From: Aquirhabdus sp.
Lineage (GTDB): Bacteria > Pseudomonadota > Gammaproteobacteria > Pseudomonadales > Moraxellaceae
Length of the DNA: 64,000 bases
Reading direction: 5' to 3'
Assembly: GCA_030149815.1 (NCBI GenBank)
Contig: JASLHI010000050.1
Location: forward strand, 13,926 to 77,925
Below, in pieces: positions 33,914-42,625 of this stretch. Both the position numbers and the translations under genes were made by a program. Every line of letters begins with the position of its first letter. The first letter of the stretch is position 1. The notes beneath the pieces were generated by a model. The model searched no databases and was not told where the DNA came from. It was given only the letters and a program-made list of their open reading frames with translations.

Positions 33914-36109
33914 TTACGCTTTAGCTTTAGCTTTAGCTTTAGCTTGACGCGCTTTTTCAGCCAAACGGCTACGATGCAGAACTGGTTCTGTATAACCGTT
34001 TGGTTGCACACCACCTTCGATGATCAATTCGCGTGCTGCTTGGTATGCGATTGACGTGTCAAAGTTACCCGCCATTTTTTGGTAAAGTGGATCGTTTGCA
34101 TTTTGTTGATCAACAACTGCAGCCATACGCTGTAGTGATTCATCCACTTGTGCTTCGGTGATAATGCCATGTTTCAACCAGTTCGCAACGTGTTGGCTAG
34201 AGATACGCAGTGTTGCACGATCTTCCATCAAACCAATGTCATGCAAATCAGGTACTTTTGAACAACCTACACCTTGATCAACCCAACGAACGACATAACC
34301 CAAGATACCTTGGCAGTTATTATCGAGTTCTTGTTTGATCTCGTCGCTTGACCAGTTTGTGTCTTCTGCAACTGGAATCGTCAAAATGTCATCCACATTT
34401 GCTGGAACACGCTTGAGCAATTCTTTTTGCGTCGCGAATACATCTACTTCATGATAATGCAACGCATGCAATGCCGCGCCAGTTGGTGATGGAACCCAAG
34501 CAGTGTTTGCACCAGATTTTGGATGCGCAACTTTTTGCTTGATCATTTCAGCCATCATGTCTGGCATTGCCCACATACCTTTACCAATCTGTGCTTTGCC
34601 TGACAAGCCATTTGCCAAACCAACATCAACGTTTTGGTTTTCGTAAGCTGCGATCCATTTCGATGCTTTCATGCTGTTCTTACGAATCATTGGACCAGCA
34701 AGCATTGAAGTGTGGATTTCGTCGCCAGTACGATCCATGAAGCCTGTGTTAATGAACATCACACGATCTTTAGCAATACGAATTGCTTCTTTCAAGTTCA
34801 CAGAAGTACGACGCTCTTCGTCCATGATGCCAACTTTCAGCGTCAATGGTGCAAGACCGAGTAACTTTTCAACACGTTCAAACAACTCAACGGTGAATGC
34901 AACTTCTTCTGGGCCATGCATTTTTGGTTTCACGATATAGATCGAACCAGTGCGTGAGTTTTTAAGTTTGCCGTTGCCTTTCAAATCATGAATTGCAATG
35001 AGGCTGGTAATCGCACCATCCAAGATGCCTTCAAATACATCTTCACCCGCATAACGTGCCATTGGATTCGTCATCAAATGACCAACGTTACGGTTCAACA
35101 ATAATGAACGACCATGCAAGCTGTATTCTTTACCGCTTGGATCTTTGAATGTTTTGTCGCCATTCATTGCACGAGTGTATGGCTTGCCATTTTTTTCAAA
35201 GGTATCCGCCAAGTCACCTTTCATCAGACCAAGCCAGTTTTTGTACACTTCAACTTTGTCTTCTGCATCAACAGCAGCAACAGAGTCTTCACAATCTTGA
35301 ATCGTGGTTAATGCTGCTTCGAGCACGACATCTTTGATGCCTGCTGGATCGGTTTGACCCACTGGGCTGTTTGCATCGATTTGGATTTCGATATGCAGAC
35401 CATTGTTTTTCAAAACAATGCTTGTTGGTGCAGCAACATCACCTGCAAAACCAACATATTTAGCTGGATCTTTTAAGCCTGTGGTTGAGCCGTCTTTCAA
35501 AGTCACTTGCAGTGCGCCATTAACCAATGCGTATTTAACCGCATCAACATGACTGCCAGTTGCAAGTGGTGCAGCTTTGTTCAAAAAGTCACGTGCGAAT
35601 GCAATAACCAAGTCGCCACGAACTTTGTTATAGCCTTTGCCTTTTTCTGCGCCGTTGTCAGATGGAATTGCATCAGTACCATAGAGCGCATCGTACAAAC
35701 TGCCCCAACGTGAGTTTGCTGCGTTCAATGCATAACGTGCATTTTTAACTGGCACAACCAATTGTGGACCTGCCATCGTTGCGATTTCAGCATCGATGTT
35801 TTGTGGATTTACAGTGAAATCTTCGCCAACTGGTACGAGGTAGCCAATATCTTGCAGGAATTGTTTGTATTCTGCGAAAGGTTTCGTTGCACCGCCATTT
35901 GCATAATATGCATCGATCTGAGCTTGCAGATCATCACGTTTAGCCAATAATGCTTTATTTTTTGGTGTCAAATCCGCGACGATGCCTTCAAGACCTGACC
36001 AAAAATTTTCACTGGTCACGCCAGTATTTGGTAGTGCGTCTTGTTCGATAAAGTCATACAGCTCTTGGGCAACTTCGAGTTTGCCTTTTTGAACATAGCT
36101 ACTTGTCAT
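33914..36109 (-). CDS. glcB: Malate synthase G
   Basis: Condenses glyoxylate and acetyl-CoA to malate in the glyoxylate cycle. 731 residues, typical of the G isoform. Recognisable blocks include [49 protein letters not shown], the catalytic-base region [16 protein letters not shown] and [23 protein letters not shown]-type (KVPDLHD) sequence. The C-terminus ends in an alternating Ala-Lys tail encoded by a GCTTTA hexanucleotide repeat. A -10-like TATAAT lies at 36160-36155 and a 12-bp palindrome at 36188-36199 upstream. Confidence 0.97.
   Translation of the reverse strand: [731 protein letters not shown]
33918..33945. repeat. Hexanucleotide repeat in the 3' end of glcB
   Basis: GCTTTA is repeated four times from 33918 to 33941 and begins a fifth time. 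It encodes the (AK)n tail of malate synthase G. Slippage by whole units would change tail length without breaking the frame. Confidence 0.85.
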
Positions 36110-36187
36110 GATAGAGGGTCAATCCTGATTTGATGCGCGAAAAAATAAAGGTGAATTATACTGATATTTACGAACTTTTGCAGCGTT

Positions 36188-36199
36188 TTACACGTGTAA
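36188..36199. promoter_or_regulatory. 12-bp palindrome in the glcB promoter region
   Basis: TTACACGTGTAA is a perfect dyad about 30 bases upstream of the -10-like TATAAT (36160-36155, minus strand) of glcB, so near the -35 to -55 region. It could be an activator or repressor site; the protein is unknown. Confidence 0.4.
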
Positions 36200-36228
36200 G
36201 TCATGTGTGAAAATGTGAATAATCAACT

Positions 36229-36889
36229 CTACAACTCATGCGATTGCTTTAGTTTTGCAATTGAACGCTTTAGATTCTCGCGTGCCTGAAGTTCAAAGTA
36301 TTGTTGAAAATAAGCAGTGTTATAAATGAAAGGACGATCCAAAAACATTTCTAATACTTCGCTTCGCTTGACACGATAAACCTCATTTGGAACCCATGAG
36401 TATTCTTTTCTAACTTGGATATCATATTCATCGTATCGTTCAATGCGCTCTCCCAAAATAGAAAGATCAATATCTACAAGTGTTTGCTCATCTAAGTTTT
36501 CAGGAACATGTGTGTGTTGCGTCACCATGATTAGATTAAAAATCTGTTCTATTTCGTCTGTTGGCGCACCCACTGCGACTAAACTTTCTTTCGCCCATTG
36601 TGCGCTTAACGCTTCATTGTCATAACCTTTTACATCGTAAATCGCATCATGGAACCATAAAGCCACTTCAATCGCTTTTGGCGAGTGAGTCTGATCTAAA
36701 ATTATGAATACATTCAATTAAATGCTGTAGCGTATGATAATGACGCAACGGCTCCGAATAAGATTCGAGTAATTTTTCGAAAAGTACGTCACTCTGCAAA
36801 TGATTTTTAGCAGGTTGATTTGATGAATATGAAGCAAATGATCGTCGCCATGAACGCTTAAGCAATTCAAGATCATGTTCGGCAATCAT
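36229..36889 (-). pseudogene. Frame-shifted HD-domain phosphohydrolase-like gene
   Basis: Two overlapping minus-strand frames together make one member of the predicted metal-dependent HD-superfamily (COG4339-like) proteins. The first (36889-36668) has SEPLRHYHTLQHLIECIHNF; the second (36717-36229) continues with SPKAIEVALWFHDAIYDVKG and later TQHTHVP and VDIDLSILG. The metal-binding H...HD pattern is split between them. The frame changes near 36705, at the AATTTTAG stretch, and would be restored by adding one base or removing two. The second frame has no good start of its own. Either a recent inactivating mutation or a sequencing error at a T run. Confidence 0.8.
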
Positions 36890-37079
36890 GATGAAATCTC
36901 AACATTTATTTAATCAGCAAAATATAGCAGATCATTAAACAATAAAATCAAAGCAATCGAATCTGTTTGACATCAATCCAAATCAAATCACGACTAAATT
37001 GTTCAACCAAGGCCATGCCGTAAAAATGCATAATCTGCTATCCTAGCGCCCAGATTTAGACCTTATTATGAGATTTGCC

Positions 37080-38282
37080 ATGTCTGTTACTGTCGGAACT
37101 CCGCTGCAATCCACTGCTTTTCGCGTACTGCTTTTAGGTTCAGGTGAACTTGGCAAAGAAGTTGCCATTTCATTGCAGCGTCTAGGCGTTGAGGTGCATG
37201 CAGCAGATCGCTATGCGGATGCTCCAGCAATGCAAGTCGCGCATTTTTCTCATGTTCTCACGATGACTGATGCAACAGCACTCAAAGCACTGATCGAACA
37301 AGTAAAACCAAATTTGATCGTGCCTGAAATTGAAGCGATTGCGACTGAAGTGTTATTAGAAATCGAAGCGGCTGGTACGGCTATTGTTATCCCATCGGCT
37401 AAAGCAGCTAATCTGACAATGAACCGCGAAGGCATTCGTAAACTTGCAGCAGAAACATTGGGCTTAGCGACTTCACCATATCGTTTTGCAGACAGTTTAG
37501 AAAGCTTTAAAGCTGCTTGTGACAATATTGGCTATCCATGTTTTATCAAACCAGTCATGTCTTCAAGTGGTAAAGGTCAGTCACGCATTACCAGCTTCGA
37601 TCAAGTTGAAGCCGCATGGGAATATGCAATGCAAGGCGGACGCGTGAAATCAGGCAAAGTGATTGTCGAAGGTCAAATTCAGTTTGATTTTGAAATCACA
37701 TTACTCACCGTTCGTGCAAAGAATCCTGAAACTGGCGCAATCGAAACTCATTTCTGCGACGCGATTGGTCACCGCCAAGATGCAGGCGATTATGTCGAAA
37801 GCTGGCAGCCGCAACCAATGACTGAAAAAGCACTCGCAGAAGCCAAACGGATTTCTGATCTTGTCGCAACTGCATTAGGTGGCTGTGGCGTGTTTGGTGT
37901 GGAGCTGTTTGTGCGTGGCGATCAAGTTTGGTTTAGCGAAGTTTCCCCACGTCCGCACGATACTGGATTGGTGACAATTGCTAGCCAATTCCAAAGTGAA
38001 TTTGAACTTCATGCACGTGCAATCTTAGGTTTACCTGTCGATACTTCACGTCATAGCACGGCTGCAAGTGCGGTGATTTATGCTGGACAAGATGCGACAA
38101 ATCTAAAATTTACTGGTCTTGAAAAAGCACTTGCTGTTGCTGGCAGTGATTTGCGTATTTTTGGCAAGCCTGAAGGTTTCATGCGCCGTCGTATGGGCGT
38201 GGCAACTGTCCGTGCAAAAGATACCGATACTGCACGTGTTTTGGCAAAACAAGCCGCTGACTCGATTGTTGTGACTCAATAA
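37080..38282 (+). CDS. purT: Formate-dependent phosphoribosylglycinamide formyltransferase PurT
   Basis: ATP-grasp enzyme for the third step of purine synthesis, using formate directly. 400 residues. It shows VLLLGSGELGKEVAISLQRL, NREGIRKLAAE, KPVMSSSGKGQS (ATP-grasp loop), GHRQDAGDYVESWQPQ and FSEVSPRPHDTGLV. ATG 37080 aligns best with the family N-terminus; an in-frame ATG at 37068 is also possible. Followed 36 bases later by an acyltransferase gene, perhaps co-transcribed. Confidence 0.96.
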   Translation: MSVTVGTPLQSTAFRVLLLGSGELGKEVAISLQRLGVEVHAADRYADAPAMQVAHFSHVLTMTDATALKALIEQVKPNLIVPEIEAIATEVLLEIEAAGTAIVIPSAKAANLTMNREGIRKLAAETLGLATSPYRFADSLESFKAACDNIGYPCFIKPVMSSSGKGQSRITSFDQVEAAWEYAMQGGRVKSGKVIVEGQIQFDFEITLLTVRAKNPETGAIETHFCDAIGHRQDAGDYVESWQPQPMTEKALAEAKRISDLVATALGGCGVFGVELFVRGDQVWFSEVSPRPHDTGLVTIASQFQSEFELHARAILGLPVDTSRHSTAASAVIYAGQDATNLKFTGLEKALAVAGSDLRIFGKPEGFMRRRMGVATVRAKDTDTARVLAKQAADSIVVTQ

Positions 38283-38318
38283 AATAGAGAGTCAGATTAA
38301 TAATAGATAGTGAGGGAT

Positions 38319-39104
38319 ATGATGATTGATGAATCTCAAGATTTGACAAACTTCATCCCTCCGTCTGTTGAAAAAATCAAACAGCAATCCAAAGCTCTCA
38401 ATTTTTGGTTTCCAGCAACTTTTCATGGTCTTGAAAATGTTGACCAAAACCGTCCTGCCCTTTATGTCGGCAATCACACCTTAATGGGTCATGATGTTCC
38501 ACCGCTGATTTTCGGTCTCTACACTCAAAAAAATATTTTTCTACGTGGTGTCGGCGACCGTGTTCACTTTCGCGTTCCAGTTTGGAGAAGTCTCGTCAAA
38601 CGCTACGGTGCCTTTGAAGGAACGCGCTGTGCGATTCATCAACTCATGTTGCAACGTGAACACATTCTGATTTATCCCGGTGGCGGCCGTGAGGTGATGA
38701 AGAATAAGGGCGAAGCCTACCAACTGATTTGGAAAAATCGCTTCGGTTTTATTGAACTTGCACTCGAACACGGCTACGACATTATTCCATTCGCAGCAGT
38801 TGGTGGCGAAGAAATGCTTGATCTGAAATACGACTCAAACGATTTCAGAAAGTCATTATTAGGTAAAGGTTTCAAACGTGTTGGACTCATGAAACGCATG
38901 CGAAATGGCGAAGCCTTTGTCCCCTTCGCTACAGGTTTTCTCGGACTACCCTTTATTCCGCGTAGACAGGCTTTGGATTATATTTTTTGCCCGCGCATTG
39001 AAACGAAGCATATTGCTAAAGATCAGTTTGAAGACGTGAAAATTGAATTAAGGCAACAAGTTTCGGATGCGATTCAAGGAGCTTTGGTTGAGTATAGGAA
39101 GTAA
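38319..39104 (+). CDS. Lysophospholipid acyltransferase (PlsC-like) family protein
   Basis: A 261-residue PlsC-superfamily protein. The catalytic NHxxxxD motif is NHTLMGHD near residue 51, and the substrate-binding YPGGGREVM near 115 matches the family's third block. Members transfer acyl chains to glycerolipids or related acceptors; the GGGRE variant is common in diacylglycerol-acyltransferase-like and unassigned groups. No clear transmembrane helix. GAGG precedes ATG 38319/38322. Confidence 0.86.
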   Translation: MMIDESQDLTNFIPPSVEKIKQQSKALNFWFPATFHGLENVDQNRPALYVGNHTLMGHDVPPLIFGLYTQKNIFLRGVGDRVHFRVPVWRSLVKRYGAFEGTRCAIHQLMLQREHILIYPGGGREVMKNKGEAYQLIWKNRFGFIELALEHGYDIIPFAAVGGEEMLDLKYDSNDFRKSLLGKGFKRVGLMKRMRNGEAFVPFATGFLGLPFIPRRQALDYIFCPRIETKHIAKDQFEDVKIELRQQVSDAIQGALVEYRK

Positions 39105-39125
39105 TTATACTCATCAGAAATAGCT

Positions 39126-39201
39126 CATTGAGCCTGTCGAAATGCGCGGTGTTAGAAAAAATGACTTTGTGTTTCGCCCGTCCACTTCGACAAGCTCAGT
39201 G
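39126..39201. repeat. REP-like inverted-repeat element
   Basis: CATTGAGCCTGTCGAA (39126-39141) and TTCGACAAGCTCAGTG (39186-39201) are inverted copies matching at 14 of 16 positions, separated by 44 bases. The TTCGACAAGCTCAGTG arm resembles a widespread family of intergenic repeats in many bacterial genomes. It lies between the acyltransferase and a hypothetical gene, clear of both coding regions. Confidence 0.75.
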
Positions 39202-39208
39202 AACTTTA

Positions 39209-39493
39209 TTAACACCCAGAATCCTCTTTGCGCATTTTGTATTTATGAAGTGGTTCTATCGAAGTTGCTTGCTCACTTTGTCTGAATGTTACGGTATCAC
39301 TTACTGACACTAAATGACCTCCATGAAACCAATCGTATAACCAAAGCTCGCCATCTTCCGAACAAACTGCATTGGCAAATACGGCTGGGCGATTGCCATC
39401 ATCATAAACACCAACTGAAAGATTCATGCTCTTAATATTAGGATGACCTACTGCCGCAAGTACAATTCCATTAACTAGCACTTCATAATACAT
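39209..39493 (-). CDS. Hypothetical protein, 94 residues
   Basis: Not recognised. The protein begins MYYEVLVNGIVLAAVGHP, has a beta-rich look, and contains a WLYDWFHGGHLV segment near residue 58. No signal peptide, membrane helix or known motif. ATG 39493 has GAGG 12 bases upstream, and the frame fills the gap between the REP-like element and sthA. Codon use looks like the neighbours, which supports a real gene. Confidence 0.65.
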   Translation of the reverse strand: MYYEVLVNGIVLAAVGHPNIKSMNLSVGVYDDGNRPAVFANAVCSEDGELWLYDWFHGGHLVSVSDTVTFRQSEQATSIEPLHKYKMRKEDSGC

Positions 39494-39532
39494 ATGTATA
39501 GACCTCAAAATAGAATAAATTATTTTTATAAT

Positions 39533-39561
39533 ATTCAGTGCTATTCAAAATAACACTGAAT
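39533..39561 (-). terminator. Possible terminator of sthA
   Basis: ATTCAGTG (39533-39540) pairs with CACTGAAT (39554-39561), just past the sthA stop at 39565. Leftwards it is followed by AT-rich sequence without a pure T run. Confidence 0.4.
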
Positions 39562-39564
39562 CTA

Positions 39565-40986
39565 TTAGAACAACCGATTCATCCCATTCAAAGCCGCAAC
39601 CCGATATGCCTCAGCCATCGTCGGATAATTAAAAGTCGTCTGGGTAAAATAATGCAAACTATTATTAGTATGGTTCAACATCACCGCTTGACCAATATGC
39701 ACAATCTCCGCAGCATTATTACCAAAACAATGGATCCCTAAAATCTCCAAAGTTTCACGGTGGAATAAAATTTTCAAAACACCCACCGTATCGCCCGTAA
39801 TTTGCGCGCGAGCCAGATGTTTAAATGACGCTTGTCCAACTTCGTAAGGTACTTTTTCTTCGGTCAATTGCTGTTCGGTTTTACCAATCGAAGAGATTTC
39901 TGGAATCGTATAAATCCCTGTTGGCACGTTAGTAACAGGTGGGACATTTTGTTCGCCAATCATGTGCGCACCCGCACAGCGTCCCTGATCATAAGCCGCC
40001 GAAGCCAGTGACGGCCAACCAATTACATCACCCGCCGCATGCACATGCGGCACTTCGGTCTGATAATGATCATTCACAGATAACTGACCACGACTATTGG
40101 TAGTTAAACCGATTTTTTCTAAACCTAAATTATCAGTATTTCCTGAGCGACCATTACACCAAAGAATCGCATCAGCTTTGATTTTCTTGCCGCTTTGCAA
40201 ATTCAAAATCACATAATCATCAGTAGTTTCAAGATGATCAATCATTTCATTATGACGAATCAAAACACCCAATTCGCGCAGATAATAAGAAAGTGCATCA
40301 GCAATCTCATCATCCAAATAACTGAGTAATTGCGCCTGAGTATTAATCAGTTCAACTTTATAACCCAATCCTATAAAGATCGAAGCATATTCACAGCCAA
40401 TCACGCCTGCGCCATAAATAATGATTTTTTGAATTGGATAATCCAAAGTTAAGATTTTGTCGCTATCAAATACGCGAGGATGAGTAAAATCAAGATCCTT
40501 TGGCTGGTAAGGACGGCTGCCTGTGGCGATCATCAACTGATCAAAAGTAAGTACCTCGCGACCACCATCCGCCAAATTAACAGTGAGTGAATGCATATCA
40601 TTCAGTGTTGCATGACCATGAAATACTTCAATTAAATTACGTTCATAGAAACGTGTATGCGTTTCCACTTGTTGATCAATCACCTTGCGGGCATTGCCCA
40701 AAATCTTGCTGAGTGGCACATGCTTCCACTCACCGACTTTTTGAAACAGTGGATCACGTTGATAACGCATAATATTAAAAACAGTTTGACGTAAAGTCTT
40801 ACTTGGAATCGTACCCACATGCGCACAGTTACCACCGACAACTGGGCGTTGATCAACCATTGCGACTCGACGCCCGCCTTTTGACAATTTCATTGCCGCC
40901 GCTTCACCTGCAGGTCCCGCACCGAGGACAACCGCATCAAATTTATATTGGGATTTATCTTCTAAGGCTTTACTTTTGCGTGGCAT
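39565..40986 (-). CDS. sthA: Soluble pyridine nucleotide transhydrogenase SthA
   Basis: FAD enzyme that interconverts NADPH and NADH. 473 residues. It has the FAD site VVLGAGPAGEAAAMKLS, GGNCAHVGTIPSKTLR, in which the second redox cysteine of dihydrolipoamide dehydrogenase is replaced by Thr (diagnostic for SthA), the NAD(P) site IYGAGVIGCEYASIF and the C-terminal dimerisation block FNYPTMAEAYRVAALNG. ATG 40986 is the best-placed start; the frame runs on to 41031. Divergent from lipA across 250 bases. Confidence 0.95.
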   Translation of the reverse strand: MPRKSKALEDKSQYKFDAVVLGAGPAGEAAAMKLSKGGRRVAMVDQRPVVGGNCAHVGTIPSKTLRQTVFNIMRYQRDPLFQKVGEWKHVPLSKILGNARKVIDQQVETHTRFYERNLIEVFHGHATLNDMHSLTVNLADGGREVLTFDQLMIATGSRPYQPKDLDFTHPRVFDSDKILTLDYPIQKIIIYGAGVIGCEYASIFIGLGYKVELINTQAQLLSYLDDEIADALSYYLRELGVLIRHNEMIDHLETTDDYVILNLQSGKKIKADAILWCNGRSGNTDNLGLEKIGLTTNSRGQLSVNDHYQTEVPHVHAAGDVIGWPSLASAAYDQGRCAGAHMIGEQNVPPVTNVPTGIYTIPEISSIGKTEQQLTEEKVPYEVGQASFKHLARAQITGDTVGVLKILFHRETLEILGIHCFGNNAAEIVHIGQAVMLNHTNNSLHYFTQTTFNYPTMAEAYRVAALNGMNRLF

Positions 40987-41237
40987 AACGGCTCTCATGG
41001 CTGATCTAATGAGCAAATAAACTAAAATCAAAAATCGACTTTGTTGATGTGATCTATATTACTCGGAAAATTCATGGGATTTATGAAAATTAAACAAAAA
41101 CTGTGACATACTCACATCACGATTTTTTATGATCATTATCAGAATAAAATCGCACGATCACACGCCATATTCTGCTCATCTATCTTATAATTGACGCATA
41201 CCTAATTTTGCTTGATGAGCAGAGGCAAAGCCTTTTA

Positions 41238-42272
41238 ATGTCTACATCCCCGCTTGCTACAAACGCCATGACCACCGATCCAGTTCGCACTACACCACAA
41301 AAAGCCGTTCAAGGCGAAAAACTGCGCGGCGCAGAAAAAATGGCACGCATTCCAGTCAAAATTATTCCGACGGTCGATATCCCGAAGAAACCTGACTGGA
41401 TTCGGGTAAAAATGACTGCACCCGCCGAAGTACAACGCATTAAAGATACTTTACGTGCGCAAAAGCTGCATACCGTGTGTGAAGAAGCCGCTTGCCCGAA
41501 TCTCGCGGAATGCTTTGGTGGTGGTACTGCGACCTTTATGATTATGGGTGATATTTGTACGCGTCGCTGTCCGTTTTGTGATGTGGCACATGGTCGTCCA
41601 AATGCACTCGATCCAGAAGAACCACGTCACATGGCGGAAACGATTTCTGGTTTAGGTCTGAAATATGCCGTAATTACCTCCGTTGATCGTGATGATTTAC
41701 TGGATGGTGGCGCACAGCATTTTGTGGATTGTATTACTGAAACGCGTAAAACCAGTCCAGACACCTTGCTTGAAATTCTAGTTCCTGACTTCCGTGGTCG
41801 TATGGATATTGCACTACGCATCATGGCGGAATGTCCTCCAGATGTGTTTAACCATAATATTGAAACCGTACCTCGCCTGTATAAAGCTATGCGTCCGGGT
41901 TCAGATTATCAACACTCATTGAATCTATTAAAAAAATTCAAAGAAGTCTGCCCAGATATTCCGACTAAATGTGGCTTGATGGTTGGACTAGGTGAAACGG
42001 AAGAGGAAGTGTTGACGCTATTGGATGATTTACGTGCGCACGATGTAGATTACATTACCATTGGTCAATATTTACAGCCCTCAAAAAGCCATGCGCCTGT
42101 TGAGCGTTTCGTCCATCCAGATGAATTTGAGCGTTATACCGCTCATGGACAAGCATTAGGTTTTAGAAATATTTGGGCTGCACCGATGGTTCGTTCAAGT
42201 TATTTTGCAGATCGTCAATATCGTGGTGAGCCTGTGCCGCCAGTGCGTAGAAGTGCAAAAGTTGTAGGTTAG
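41238..42272 (+). CDS. lipA: Lipoyl synthase LipA
   Basis: Radical-SAM enzyme inserting two sulfurs into octanoyl groups on lipoyl domains. 344 residues. The auxiliary cluster motif CEEAACPNLAEC (Cx4Cx5C) and the radical-SAM motif CTRRCPFC (Cx3Cx2C) are intact, and the C-terminal RSSY motif (VRSSYFADRQ) is present. ATG 41238 is used; the frame is open from TTG 41208. lipB is not nearby, so octanoate transfer must be encoded elsewhere. Confidence 0.96.
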   Translation: MSTSPLATNAMTTDPVRTTPQKAVQGEKLRGAEKMARIPVKIIPTVDIPKKPDWIRVKMTAPAEVQRIKDTLRAQKLHTVCEEAACPNLAECFGGGTATFMIMGDICTRRCPFCDVAHGRPNALDPEEPRHMAETISGLGLKYAVITSVDRDDLLDGGAQHFVDCITETRKTSPDTLLEILVPDFRGRMDIALRIMAECPPDVFNHNIETVPRLYKAMRPGSDYQHSLNLLKKFKEVCPDIPTKCGLMVGLGETEEEVLTLLDDLRAHDVDYITIGQYLQPSKSHAPVERFVHPDEFERYTAHGQALGFRNIWAAPMVRSSYFADRQYRGEPVPPVRRSAKVVG

Positions 42273-42285
42273 AAATAATCAAATT

Positions 42286-42312
42286 GAGTGCTTTAAATCT
42301 TCTAAAGCACTC
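42286..42312 (+). terminator. Hairpin after lipA
   Basis: GAGTGCTTTA pairs perfectly with TAAAGCACTC around a 7-base loop, 13 bases past the lipA stop. The following bases are GGTCGC, with no T run, so it is a weak or rho-assisted terminator at best. Confidence 0.4.
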
Positions 42313-42373
42313 GGTCGCATAAGCCCTAAAAATCCTCTAATATCCGCATAACCTTTTTTTCGATTTTTAGAAC

Positions 42374-42625
42374 ATGGACAACTCCTCAAAAAACAAAGCC
42401 AAACGTTGGTATTGGCTACTGACATTTCCTTGGGTACTCGCGTTATGGGTTCCTTCGTATAACCATATTGAACCTCGTTTATTGGGTTTTCCTTTCTTTT
42501 ATTGGTATCAATTAGTCCTCGTTTTTGTCGCCGCAGCAACGATTGGCGTCGTGTATTACAAAGCTCACGCCAGCGTTGAAAAAAAAGTATCCAATAAAAA
42601 CAATGAGGAAGGTAATAAATCATGA
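42374..42625 (+). CDS. DUF3311 small membrane protein
   Basis: An 83-residue protein with two hydrophobic helices (about residues 12-30 and 38-60) separated by PSYNHIEPRLLGFPFFYWYQ, the DUF3311 signature, and a charged lysine-rich tail. It overlaps the next gene by four bases (ATGA), so translation is coupled. DUF3311 proteins regularly precede sodium:solute symporters of the MctP type and are presumed to be an accessory subunit. Confidence 0.85.
   Translation: MDNSSKNKAKRWYWLLTFPWVLALWVPSYNHIEPRLLGFPFFYWYQLVLVFVAAATIGVVYYKAHASVEKKVSNKNNEEGNKS

Noticed and set aside
41102..41116. TGTGACATACTCACA in the sthA-lipA gap, resembling a CRP site
   Set aside because: The half-sites are five, not six, bases apart, and no second feature supports it.
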